A stretch of 62,654 bases of DNA from Embleya sp040605455 (lineage in GTDB: Bacteria; Actinomycetota; Actinomycetes; Streptomycetales; Streptomycetaceae). Below are positions 34,085 through 41,932 of this stretch, piece by piece (the stretch's first letter is position 1; each line of letters opens with the position of its first letter). Position numbers and translations under genes: made by a program. The stretch lies in contig NZ_JBEXCV010000037.1 in assembly GCF_040605455.1 (NCBI RefSeq), positions 1-62,654 of the forward strand, written 5' to 3'. Below the pieces are notes generated by a model. That model had not been told where the DNA came from, made no database searches, and saw nothing but the letters and a program-made list of their open reading frames with translations.

Positions 34085-34705
34085 ATGACCAATCGATGGC
34101 TGGCCAATACCGGTGGCACCCGAGGGCCCGAGTACGCCGAGCGGTTTCGCCGACTCGCCGCGGAAGGGCGGGACATGCACGGTGAGGCGCGGTTCTGCGA
34201 CGCGCTGCTGTCCGAGCCCGCGCGCGTGCTGGACGCGGGCTGCGGGACGGGTCGGGTGGCGATCGAGCTGGCCCGGCAGGGCCACGAGGTGGTCGGTGTC
34301 GACCTGGACGCCTCGATGCTGGCCGAGGCCGAGGCCGCGGCGCCCGGACTGACCTGGGTGCTCGACGACCTGGCCGACCTGGACCCGCTGCCGCTCGGCG
34401 GGCGCGGCAGCTTCGACCTGGTGGTGGCCGCCGGCAACGTGATGATCTTCCTGACGCCGGGCAGCGAGGCCGAGGTCGTGCGCACGCTGGCCGGGATGCT
34501 GAAGCCGGGCGGGATCCTGGTCGCCGGATTCAGCCTCGCGGGCGGTCCCGACGGCGCCGGGGCCACGATCGGCGTCGATCAGTACGAGGACGCGTGCGCG
34601 GCGGCCGGCCTGACCCGCCGCACCCGGTACGCCGGTTGGGCGCGCGAGCCCTGGATCGACGGCGGCGACTACCTGGTGGCCGTGCACGCGATGCCGACCG
34701 GCTGA
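34085..34705 (+). CDS. Class I SAM-dependent methyltransferase
   Basis: A 206-residue Rossmann methyltransferase. Motif I is VLDAGCGTGRVAIELA (about 48-63), the acidic motif II VVGVDLDASML, and motif III-IV LDDLADLDPLP then FDLVVAAGNVM. The substrate region is short, so a small-molecule target is likely, but it cannot be named. The gene lies between the repeats and mshB and is about 60 bp upstream of the latter; the same direction and spacing allow cotranscription. No ribosome binding site is strong before ATG 34085. Confidence 0.88.
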   Translation: MTNRWLANTGGTRGPEYAERFRRLAAEGRDMHGEARFCDALLSEPARVLDAGCGTGRVAIELARQGHEVVGVDLDASMLAEAEAAAPGLTWVLDDLADLDPLPLGGRGSFDLVVAAGNVMIFLTPGSEAEVVRTLAGMLKPGGILVAGFSLAGGPDGAGATIGVDQYEDACAAAGLTRRTRYAGWAREPWIDGGDYLVAVHAMPTG

Positions 34706-34764
34706 GCCCGTGACCGCGGGGTGGGCGCGCCGGTCGGTCGGATCGGCTGCGTAGGCTGTCGAGC

Positions 34765-35667
34765 ATGACCGAACGCACTGCCGAAAGCCCGCTGCGCCTG
34801 TTGCTCGTGCACGCCCACCCGGACGACGAAGTGATCAACAACGGCGCGTCTATGGCGCGCTACGCGGCCGAGGGTGTGCACGTCACGCTCGTCACCTGCA
34901 CGCTCGGTGAGGAGGGCGAGATCCTGGTCCCCGAACTGGCCCACCTGGCGGCCGACCGCGAGGACGCGCTCGGGCCGCACCGGATGACCGAGATCGCCGA
35001 CTCGATGAAGGTGCTCGGCATCTCGGACCAGCGCTTTCTGGGCGGCCCGGGCCGCTACCGCGACTCCGGGATGATGGGCGTGCCGACCAACGACCGGCCC
35101 GACTGCTTCTGGCAGGCCGACGTCGACGAGGCCGCCGCGCACCTGGTGCCGGTGATCCGCGAGGTGCGCCCGCAGGTGCTCGCCACCTACGACGAGCGCG
35201 GCGGCTACGGCCACCCGGACCATATCCAGGCGCACCGGGTGGCGCTGCGCGCCGCCGAGTTGGCGGCCGACCCGACCTACGCCGAAGGCGAGGGCGAGTC
35301 CTGGACGATCGCGAAGGTCTACTACAACGTGATGCCCCGGTCGGTCCTCAAGGCCGGCATCGAGCGGATGATCGAGGCCGGCCAGGAGGTGCCGTTCACC
35401 GTGGTCGAGGTGGACGAGTTGCCGTTCGCGGTGGACGACGACCAGGTCACCACCGCCGTGGACGCGGGCGACTACGTGGGCGCCAAGTTCGACGCACTGC
35501 GGGCCTACCCCACCCAGGTCTCGGTGGAGGACGGCTTCTTCGCGCTGTCCAACAACATCGGCCAGAGCATCATGTCGGTCGAGCACTATCGACTGATCCG
35601 CGGCGAACTCGGGCCCACCGGCCCGGACGGCCGCGAGGTCGACCTGTTCGCCGGACTGCGCCCGTAA
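34765..35667 (+). CDS. mshB: N-acetyl-GlcN-Ins deacetylase (mycothiol biosynthesis)
   Basis: A 300-residue zinc hydrolase removing the acetyl group from 1-O-(2-acetamido-2-deoxy-glucopyranosyl)-myo-inositol, the second committed step of mycothiol synthesis. The LmbE-family motif HAHPDDE is at 16-22, where His18 and Asp21 bind zinc and Asp20 is the base. The distal GYGHPDHIQAH gives His153, the third zinc ligand. The RMTEIADSMKVLGI and LGGPGRYRDSGMMG segments are specific for MshB rather than the related Mca, which helps the assignment. It is followed 10 bp later by a membrane protein. Confidence 0.97.
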   Translation: MTERTAESPLRLLLVHAHPDDEVINNGASMARYAAEGVHVTLVTCTLGEEGEILVPELAHLAADREDALGPHRMTEIADSMKVLGISDQRFLGGPGRYRDSGMMGVPTNDRPDCFWQADVDEAAAHLVPVIREVRPQVLATYDERGGYGHPDHIQAHRVALRAAELAADPTYAEGEGESWTIAKVYYNVMPRSVLKAGIERMIEAGQEVPFTVVEVDELPFAVDDDQVTTAVDAGDYVGAKFDALRAYPTQVSVEDGFFALSNNIGQSIMSVEHYRLIRGELGPTGPDGREVDLFAGLRP

Positions 35668-35677
35668 GGTAGCCCTC

Positions 35678-36070
35678 GTGCCAGACAAAGCCGGCCGCAT
35701 CGCGGCATACGTCGTGCTGTTCCTGCTCGGCGTGGTGATCGCCTTCATCGGGGCGTTCACCCAGGCGGCCTACCCGCCCGCCGGGCTGATCGTCGCGCTC
35801 GCGGGCAGCGGCGGCCTGTTCGTCGCGGGCGGTTCGCTGCTCAAGACGAAGGCGGGGGCCGCCGTGCCGGTGGCCGGCTGGATGCTGACCGTGCTGTGGC
35901 TGGCGAGTTGGACCAAGCCCGAGGGCGACTGGATCTTCGTCAGCGGGTTCCTGTCCTACATCTTCCTGCTCGGTGGCACCATCTTCGGTGTCGCGGCGGC
36001 CACCTACCCCTGGGGCGGCATCAAACCCGTCCTTCTTTCGGGTGAATCGGTGAAGACGCGTACGAGGTGA
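35678..36070 (+). CDS. DUF6113-type membrane protein next to mshB
   Basis: A 130-residue protein with GTG start 10 bp after mshB. It has four hydrophobic helices: about 8-30 (AAYVVLFLLGVVIAFIGAFTQA), 35-52 (GLIVALAGSGGLFVAGG), 62-80 (GAAVPVAGWMLTVLWLASW) and 88-112. This small protein is coupled to mshB in many actinobacteria (DUF6113 in streptomycetes). A role connected with mycothiol is suggested only by this neighbourhood. No enzyme motif is seen. Confidence 0.82.
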   Translation: MPDKAGRIAAYVVLFLLGVVIAFIGAFTQAAYPPAGLIVALAGSGGLFVAGGSLLKTKAGAAVPVAGWMLTVLWLASWTKPEGDWIFVSGFLSYIFLLGGTIFGVAAATYPWGGIKPVLLSGESVKTRTR

Positions 36071-36425
36071 GTCCCTTGCCCAGCCATGCTTGCCGACGGC
36101 GCGTGCTTCGAGGCAGGCGACGGTGCGGGATAACGGTGTGGCAGGAGCGCAGTATTGTGGTTGCCGAGGTGCAGTGCGCGTCATGCCCTGTCCATGGGGC
36201 CGTCGCGACCGACTCCTCTAGCCCGTCGTACCGGGCAACCTCGGTGGCCGAGTTCGTCCACTCGCCTTCGATGGGGAGCAGGAAAACCCTCGAAGGCGGT
36301 GTCACGACCCGCATGCGGCGTGTGTCAACGCACCGCCGTCGCACTTTCTTGGATACCGTCCGACCCCGGGCGGGGGCGGCCGTGCGCCGCCACGCAACCT
36401 TCAGCTGTCGGAGAGCTCGTTCTTC
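36071..36425 (+). other. 355-bp region upstream of the VanW gene
   Basis: No supportable gene lies here. The section at 36121-36165 (GGGATAACGG then CAGTATTGTGG) is less GC-rich and could hold the VanW promoter, though no confident -35/-10 pair is present. Imperfect complementary stretches (GGTTGCCGAGG near 36157 and CAACCTCGG near 36236) may form a long-range hairpin. Confidence 0.45.
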
Positions 36426-39278
36426 GTGAGTAACGACCAGCCCCCCACGCCCGACGACCCGGGCGCGCAGCCGCGCCGCGACGATGTCGGCGGTGATCCG
36501 CATCCGTTCTTCGGACGGGTCGGCCGCCCGTCGCCGGTCGCGCCCGCTGCCCGTGAGCGATCCGCCGCGCCCGCGTCGTCTCCGCATCCATCCCCCGATC
36601 CGTTCGGGGACGACGACGAGTTCGCGTCGTGGTTCGACGACGAACCGCCCCGGCCCGCGCCCGTCGCGGGGCCGCCGGGTGGCTCGTCGTGGCCCAGCGC
36701 GGACGACGATGTGCCGCCCGTCGCGGAACCGCCTCGGCAGGAGGCTCCCCCGCTGGGGCCCAACGGCCTGCCGCAGCGCGTTCCCGGCGCCTCGGGAGCC
36801 AGGAGTCTGACGGCCGACGGTACGGGCGCGCCCGGCCCGGTGCCGTTCTCGGACGCGCCGCCGCAGGCGTTCGTACCGGCGCAGCACGGGCAGCCGCCGG
36901 CCCACCGGCAACCACCTCAGGGGCAACCGCACTCCGTCGCGCCCGCCGCCCACGGGGGGGAGCGCGGTGTGGGTGTGCCCGGTGCGGGTCTGGACGACGT
37001 CGGCTACGGCCCGCCGCCGGGGGGTGAGCCGTTCGCCCACCCGATCGGGCCGACCCATCCGGCGCCGGGCCAGGCACCCGCGGAGAGCGGCGGGCTGCCG
37101 ACCCGGGTGGGTCGGCGCCGGCTGATCGCCGGCTTCGGCACGCCCGAGGCCGGCCCGGTGCCGGCGTTGCCCGCCGAGGAGGCGGTCGCCGAGTCGGACG
37201 CCGAGTCGGGTGACCAGACCATGACCACCCGGGTCAGCATCAAGATCCCCGGGTCGCGGCCGATCCCGCCGGTGGTGCTGCGGGGACAGGCTCCGCTGCC
37301 CTCCCAGGACCCACCGCGCTGGACGCGCGACGGCGAGGCCGACGGGCCGTACGAATACCAGACGCGGCATGAGCAGGACGCCGCCGACCACGGGTTCCCG
37401 CAGTACGGCACGACCGACGCGCACGCGGCGGAGACCGGCGCGGCGCACCCCGACGACACCGAGGACCGCGCCGACGATCCGCGCACCGCGCCCGCACGAC
37501 CGCGGCGGCGCAAGCCGAAGGCGCTGATCGCGTGCGCGGCCGGGCTCGCGGTGCTGGGTGGGGTGTACGGCGCGTCGCTGGCCTATGCCGGCGGCGGGGT
37601 GCCGCGCGGCACGTCCGTGCTCGGCGTCAACATCGGCGGCCAGTCCCGGGACGAGGCCGTTCGTACGCTCGAACAAAAGCTCGGCGACCGCACCACGAAG
37701 CCGATCCGGCTCACTCTGGCGGGCAAGCAGCTCCAACTCGACCCGGCCGTGGCCGGACTGCTGCTCGACGCCCGTGCGACGGTCAGCGAGGCATCGAAGG
37801 GCGGGATGAACCCGCTCACCTCGGTGCCGGCGATGTTCGGCAAGACCCGCGAGACGGCGCCGCGTACGGTCGTGGACCCGGTCAAGCTGGGGGCCGAGTT
37901 GGAGGCACTCGCCGCCGAGGCCGGTGGCGCGCAACCGGACGGCGGGATCTCGTTCGCGGGCGGTCAGGCCGCCGCGGTCGCGCCGGCCAAGGGCAAGGTG
38001 TTGGACACCACCGCCGCGGTCAAGTTGGTCCAGGCGGCCTTCCTGCGCGGCAACGGTCCGGTCGAACTGCCCACCAAGACCGCCGACCCGAAGGTCACGC
38101 AGGCCGAAGTGGACCGCGCGATGCGCGAGTTCGCGGTGCCCGCGATGTCCGGACCGGTCACCCTGACGGCCGGCAACAAGAGCCTCAAGCTGGTCCCGGC
38201 CGTGCTTGCTAAGTACCTCACGATGGTCCCGGACGGCAGCGGCAGGCTACAGCCCAAGATCGACGTGAACGGGCTGCAGGACGAACTGGGCCAGACCTTC
38301 TCCTCGGTCGGCGACAAGCCGAAGAACGCGACGTTCAAGGTCGAGGGCAAGTTGGCGGCCGGCGCCAAGGTGTCCGTCGTACCGTCCGTGGCGGGCAAGG
38401 GCGTCTCCGGCGCGACCGCGGCCGACGCGCTGCTCACCGTGCTGGCCAAGACCGGCACGGCCCGCACCGCGAAGGTCAACCTCGGCCCGATCGAGCCGGA
38501 ACTGACCACCGAGGCGGCGAACAAGCTCGGCGTCACCGAGGTGATGTCGACGTACACGACGAACTACCCGTACGCCGCATATCGGTTGACCAACATCCAC
38601 CGGGCCGCCGATCTGATCACCGGTTCGGTGATCAAGCCCGGCGACACCTGGAGCCTGAACAAGACGGTCGGCGAGCGCACCGCCGAGAACGGCTTCGCCA
38701 AGGGCACGATCATCAACAACGGGCGCTTCCAGACCGACTTCGGCGGCGGCGTGTCACAGGTGGCCACGACGACCTTCAACGCGGTGTTCTTCGCCGGGCT
38801 CAAGGACGTCATGCACCGCCCGCACAGCTTCTGGATCGACCGCTACCCACCCGGTCGCGAGGCCACCGTGGCCTGGCCCTCGCTGGACCTGAAGTTCCAG
38901 AACGACTCCGGGAAGAACGTCTACCTGGAGTCCACGTACACCGATTCCACGGTGACCGTGACCCTGCTCGGCACGCGCCGGTTCGACGACATCAAGGCCG
39001 AGCCGGGCAGCAAGTACGACGTGGTCAAGCCCAAGTCGGTGGTGGACAAGTCGGCCGGCTGTGTGGAGCAGGCCGCCTCCGACGGGTTCAAGATCGACGT
39101 GACGCGGGTGTTCATCCAGGGCGGCAAGGAGACCGCGCGGGAGAAGTTCCACACCAAGTACGACCCGGCGGACAAGATCACCTGTGATCGCACCGGCGGC
39201 GCGGAGGGCGAGGGCCAGGGACGCACGGCGGACTCACCGCCGCCGGGCGCGATGCCGGTGCGCGTCTCGGACGACTAG
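36426..39278 (+). CDS. Membrane-anchored VanW family protein with peptidoglycan-binding repeats
   Basis: A 950-residue protein. Residues 1-355 are Pro/Gly/Asp/Gln-rich and disordered, facing the cytoplasm. A single helix at about 364-388 (ALIACAAGLAVLGGVYGASLAYAG) anchors it. Outside are two PG_binding_4-like repeats (VPRGTSVLGVNIGGQSRDEAV and later FAVPAMSGPVTLT) and the VanW domain at about 705-860 (TNIHRAADLITGSVIKPGDTWSLN, then FGGGVSQVATTTFNAVFF). A cysteine pair occurs in the tail (AGCVEQA, KITCDR). VanW occurs in some vancomycin clusters, but its biochemical role is unknown. GTG 36426 is the start. It stands alone before a strong terminator. Confidence 0.9.
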   Translation: MSNDQPPTPDDPGAQPRRDDVGGDPHPFFGRVGRPSPVAPAARERSAAPASSPHPSPDPFGDDDEFASWFDDEPPRPAPVAGPPGGSSWPSADDDVPPVAEPPRQEAPPLGPNGLPQRVPGASGARSLTADGTGAPGPVPFSDAPPQAFVPAQHGQPPAHRQPPQGQPHSVAPAAHGGERGVGVPGAGLDDVGYGPPPGGEPFAHPIGPTHPAPGQAPAESGGLPTRVGRRRLIAGFGTPEAGPVPALPAEEAVAESDAESGDQTMTTRVSIKIPGSRPIPPVVLRGQAPLPSQDPPRWTRDGEADGPYEYQTRHEQDAADHGFPQYGTTDAHAAETGAAHPDDTEDRADDPRTAPARPRRRKPKALIACAAGLAVLGGVYGASLAYAGGGVPRGTSVLGVNIGGQSRDEAVRTLEQKLGDRTTKPIRLTLAGKQLQLDPAVAGLLLDARATVSEASKGGMNPLTSVPAMFGKTRETAPRTVVDPVKLGAELEALAAEAGGAQPDGGISFAGGQAAAVAPAKGKVLDTTAAVKLVQAAFLRGNGPVELPTKTADPKVTQAEVDRAMREFAVPAMSGPVTLTAGNKSLKLVPAVLAKYLTMVPDGSGRLQPKIDVNGLQDELGQTFSSVGDKPKNATFKVEGKLAAGAKVSVVPSVAGKGVSGATAADALLTVLAKTGTARTAKVNLGPIEPELTTEAANKLGVTEVMSTYTTNYPYAAYRLTNIHRAADLITGSVIKPGDTWSLNKTVGERTAENGFAKGTIINNGRFQTDFGGGVSQVATTTFNAVFFAGLKDVMHRPHSFWIDRYPPGREATVAWPSLDLKFQNDSGKNVYLESTYTDSTVTVTLLGTRRFDDIKAEPGSKYDVVKPKSVVDKSAGCVEQAASDGFKIDVTRVFIQGGKETAREKFHTKYDPADKITCDRTGGAEGEGQGRTADSPPPGAMPVRVSDD

Positions 39279-39346
39279 GTCGTAGGTCGGGTCCGCCGGG
39301 CCCCGGCGGGATCCGCCGGCGGGCCTGGCGCCGCGCACTCTCTCGC

Positions 39347-39377
39347 ACGCCGGACGGGCGCCTCGCCCGTCCGGCGT
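39347..39377. terminator. Bidirectional terminator between VanW and the CysRS-like gene
   Basis: A perfect 14-bp stem (ACGCCGGACGGGCG and complement) with loop CCT lies between the convergent stops at 39278 and 39401. Confidence 0.85.
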
Positions 39378-39400
39378 CGTGCGTTCGCGGCCGGGCCGGG

Positions 39401-40120
39401 TCAGTCCGTGGGACGGCCCACGTCGCGGGACAGGTCCAGGGCCAGGAAGCGGTCCAGGTAGGCCAGCGCCTCGAACCGGGCGCCGGGCGCCAGTCCCTGG
39501 TCGCGGGCCAGCTCGACCACGAGCCGAAGCGCGGTGCGGGTGTCCAGGCCGTCGTCGAGCGCGGCGTGGATCGGCTCCACCGTCTCGCTCGGCAGCGCCC
39601 GGGACGGGGACTCGGCGCACTGTGCCGTCCGGGCGCGCAGCTCGACGAGCGTGCGCTCGGCCTCGGCAGCGCCGTGAAAGCCCTTCGGGTCCGCGCGCAG
39701 CGGCTCGTCCGCGGCCAGCGAGAGCAGGAGCAGGCGCAGCGTGAGCGGGTCCTCAGGGTGCGGGATCGGGCACCGCGGCGCCGCCTCGATCTGCGCCGCC
39801 GGATGCAACACGTGCACCCGGGCCTTCGGGCCCTGATCGCCGCTCTCGCCGATGTACAGGTCGATCGCGCCGTCCGGCTGCCCGGTGGTGGGCACCGGCA
39901 TGTTGTACCGTCCGTGGCCCGCCGCGTCCTGGACCTGGGCGCGGTACGGCAGCTGATGGATCGTCACGGTCAGCCGGTGTCGGCCCGCGACGCGGCGGAA
40001 GGTGTCGGCGAGGATCGCCGCGCGCAACGAGCGGCTCGGATACGCGACGCGCACCCGTCTGCCGATCGAGGTGGTCACGGGCTCGGACTTGCCGGTCTGG
40101 GAGTCGGTCAGTCGCACCAT
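39401..40120 (-). CDS. Conserved protein resembling part of cysteinyl-tRNA synthetase/MshC
   Basis: A 239-residue protein without the class I synthetase HIGH or KMSKS motifs. A central stretch AQIEAAPRCPIPHPEDPLTLRLLLLS and the C-terminal DGLDTRTALRLVVELARDQGLAPGARFEALAYLDRFLALDLSRDVGR echo the post-catalytic helices of CysRS and of the mycothiol ligase MshC. The first 120 residues form a Rossmann-like half (RVAYPSRSLRAAILADTFRRVAG). I believe related proteins are found in many streptomycetes, often labelled cysteinyl-tRNA synthetase, but catalysis is unlikely. It is divergent from the ABC exporter across a 24-bp palindrome and may share its control. Confidence 0.6.
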   Translation of the reverse strand: MVRLTDSQTGKSEPVTTSIGRRVRVAYPSRSLRAAILADTFRRVAGRHRLTVTIHQLPYRAQVQDAAGHGRYNMPVPTTGQPDGAIDLYIGESGDQGPKARVHVLHPAAQIEAAPRCPIPHPEDPLTLRLLLLSLAADEPLRADPKGFHGAAEAERTLVELRARTAQCAESPSRALPSETVEPIHAALDDGLDTRTALRLVVELARDQGLAPGARFEALAYLDRFLALDLSRDVGRPTD

Positions 40121-40133
40121 GCGCCCACGGTAG

Positions 40134-40157
40134 GCGCCATGACATCTGTCATGGCGC
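40134..40157. promoter_or_regulatory. 24-bp palindrome, candidate operator of the divergent promoters
   Basis: GCGCCATGACA, the two bases TC, then the exact reverse complement of the first arm. It sits 14 bp in front of the reverse-strand start (40120) and 54 bp before the exporter ATG (40211). The inner ATGACA-TC-TGTCAT fits the size bound by LuxR-type response regulators. The DesR-like regulator encoded at the end of the same operon is the obvious candidate. Confidence 0.65.
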
Positions 40158-40210
40158 GATCAGGAGGTTTCCCACTTCACCGTGTTGGCGCCCGCCGCCA
40201 CCCTGGATCC

Positions 40211-41161
40211 ATGACGATCACGGCTGGAAAACAGACGACCGCGCCGGCCGTCGCGCTCAGCGGTGTGCGCAAGAGCTTCGGCGATCTGCGCGCCGTGGAC
40301 GGGCTCGATCTGCAACTGCACCAGGGCGAGACGGTCGCACTGCTGGGCCCCAACGGTGCCGGCAAGTCCACCGCATTGGACCTGCTGCTGGGCCTGACCC
40401 GGCCCACCGAGGGCACCGTCGCGTTGTTCGGCGGCGACCCGCGCGACGCGATCCGGCTGGGCCGGGTCGGCGCGATGTTGCAGAGCGGCGGCCTGATGCC
40501 GGACGTGACCGTCGGCGAGATGGTCGAGCTGGCCCGCGACCTGCACCCGCGCCCGTTGCCGCAGGCGGAGGTGCTGCGTCGGGCAGGCATCGAGGATCTG
40601 GTCGGCAAGAACGTCGCCAAGCTCTCCGGTGGGCAGGCCCAGCGGGTGCGCTTCGCGGTCGCCATCGCGGGCGAGGTGGACCTGATCGTCCTGGACGAAC
40701 CCACCACCGGCATGGATGTGGACAGCCGGCAGCGGTTCTGGGGGAGCATGCGCGAGCAGGCCGAGTTGGGCCGCACCGTGCTGTTCGCGACGCACTACCT
40801 GGAAGAGGCGGACAACGTCGCCGACCGGGTGCTCGTGCTGCACCGCGGCAAACTGCTCGCCGACGCGAGCGCCGCGCAGATCAAGGCTCGCGCGGGCCTG
40901 CGCCGGATCGCCTTCGACCTGACCGAGACGGTCGAGCGGCTCGAATCCACCCTGCGCGCGCTGCCCGGCGTCGTGCAGCTCGAACTCGGCGGCGACACCG
41001 TGCGCATTCGCAGCGACGACGCCGACGAGACGGTCGCCGCGATCTACGCCGCAGGCCTTCGGCCGCGCGGCCTGGAAGTGGCCGGACTCGGCCTGGAGCA
41101 GGCGTTCCTGGCGATCACCCAGCAGGCGGACGAGGCGGAAGGCATGGAGATCGCGTCATGA
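40211..41161 (+). CDS. ABC-2 exporter ATP-binding protein
   Basis: A 316-residue ATPase of the drug/lipid exporter type. Walker A is GPNGAGKS (46-53), the Q-loop is LQSGG, the signature is LSGGQAQRVRFA (about 138), and Walker B is LIVLDEPTTGMD followed by the switch THYLEEAD. The C-terminal part (LRRIAFDLTETVERLEST onward) is the domain common to DrrA/LnrL-like ATPases. ATG 40211 is chosen from conservation; it has no clear ribosome binding site. It overlaps the permease start by 4 bp. With the permease and two-component system downstream, the layout matches bacterial detoxification modules that react to membrane-active antibiotics. Confidence 0.93.
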   Translation: MTITAGKQTTAPAVALSGVRKSFGDLRAVDGLDLQLHQGETVALLGPNGAGKSTALDLLLGLTRPTEGTVALFGGDPRDAIRLGRVGAMLQSGGLMPDVTVGEMVELARDLHPRPLPQAEVLRRAGIEDLVGKNVAKLSGGQAQRVRFAVAIAGEVDLIVLDEPTTGMDVDSRQRFWGSMREQAELGRTVLFATHYLEEADNVADRVLVLHRGKLLADASAAQIKARAGLRRIAFDLTETVERLESTLRALPGVVQLELGGDTVRIRSDDADETVAAIYAAGLRPRGLEVAGLGLEQAFLAITQQADEAEGMEIAS

Positions 41162-41886
41162 GGACCCTGATGAGGCTGGAGATCCTGCGGATGCTGCGCA
41201 ACCGCCGGTACCTGATCTTCACGCTCGCCTACCCGGTCGCGATGTACCTGATCTTCGGCAGCCAGTCGGGTGATGTCGACGGCACCGACGTCGCCGCCTA
41301 CATCATGGTGTCGATGGCCTCCTTCGGCGCGGTCGGTGCGACGCTCAGCGCGGGTGTGCAGCGGATCGCGGCGGAGCGGCAGAGCGGCTGGACCCGCCAG
41401 CTGCGGCTGACCACGCTGACCGGGCGGCAGTACGTGATCTCCAAGCTCGCGTCGGCGGCGGTGGTCAGCCTGCCCGCGATCGTGCTGGTGCTGTTCACCG
41501 GTTTCCTGCGTGGCGTGCGGCTGGATCCGTGGCAGTGGGGCGTGCTCGTGATCGCGCTGTGGTTCGGCTCGTTCGTCTTCGCGGTGCTGGGGATCGGGCT
41601 GGGCTATCTGGTCGCGCCCGACTCCGCCCAGCCGGTGTTCATGCTGGTCTACCTGGGCATGGCGGTGCTCGGTGGGATGTGGGTCCCGTTGACCGGGTTT
41701 CCGCAACTCCTCCAGGACATCGGGCATGTGATGCCGACCTACCGGTTCGGCGAACTCGGTTGGGAGGTGCTGGCCGGCCGGCATCCCCGGATGTCGGACA
41801 TCGCGATCCTGGCGCTGTATCTGGTCGCGTTCACCGCGTTGGCGGCGTGGCGCTACCGTCGCGACGAGCAAAAGGTCGCGGCCTGA
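41158..41886 (+). CDS. ABC-2 type exporter permease
   Basis: A 242-residue membrane protein with six helices: about 20-36, 50-75, 103-123, 128-155, 160-182 and 217-235. The N-terminal LRMLRNRRYLIFTLAYPVAMYLIF and the GGMWVPLTGFPQLLQDIGHVMPTYRF segment are typical of ABC-2 permeases such as those partnered with DesK/DesR systems. The ATG overlaps the ATPase gene stop (ATGA), so the two are coupled. The exported compound is unknown. Confidence 0.92.
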   Translation: MRTLMRLEILRMLRNRRYLIFTLAYPVAMYLIFGSQSGDVDGTDVAAYIMVSMASFGAVGATLSAGVQRIAAERQSGWTRQLRLTTLTGRQYVISKLASAAVVSLPAIVLVLFTGFLRGVRLDPWQWGVLVIALWFGSFVFAVLGIGLGYLVAPDSAQPVFMLVYLGMAVLGGMWVPLTGFPQLLQDIGHVMPTYRFGELGWEVLAGRHPRMSDIAILALYLVAFTALAAWRYRRDEQKVAA

Positions 41887-41932
41887 GCGGGATCGCGCGG
41901 CCCGGGATCTCGTCCACGGAGGAGCACACGGC

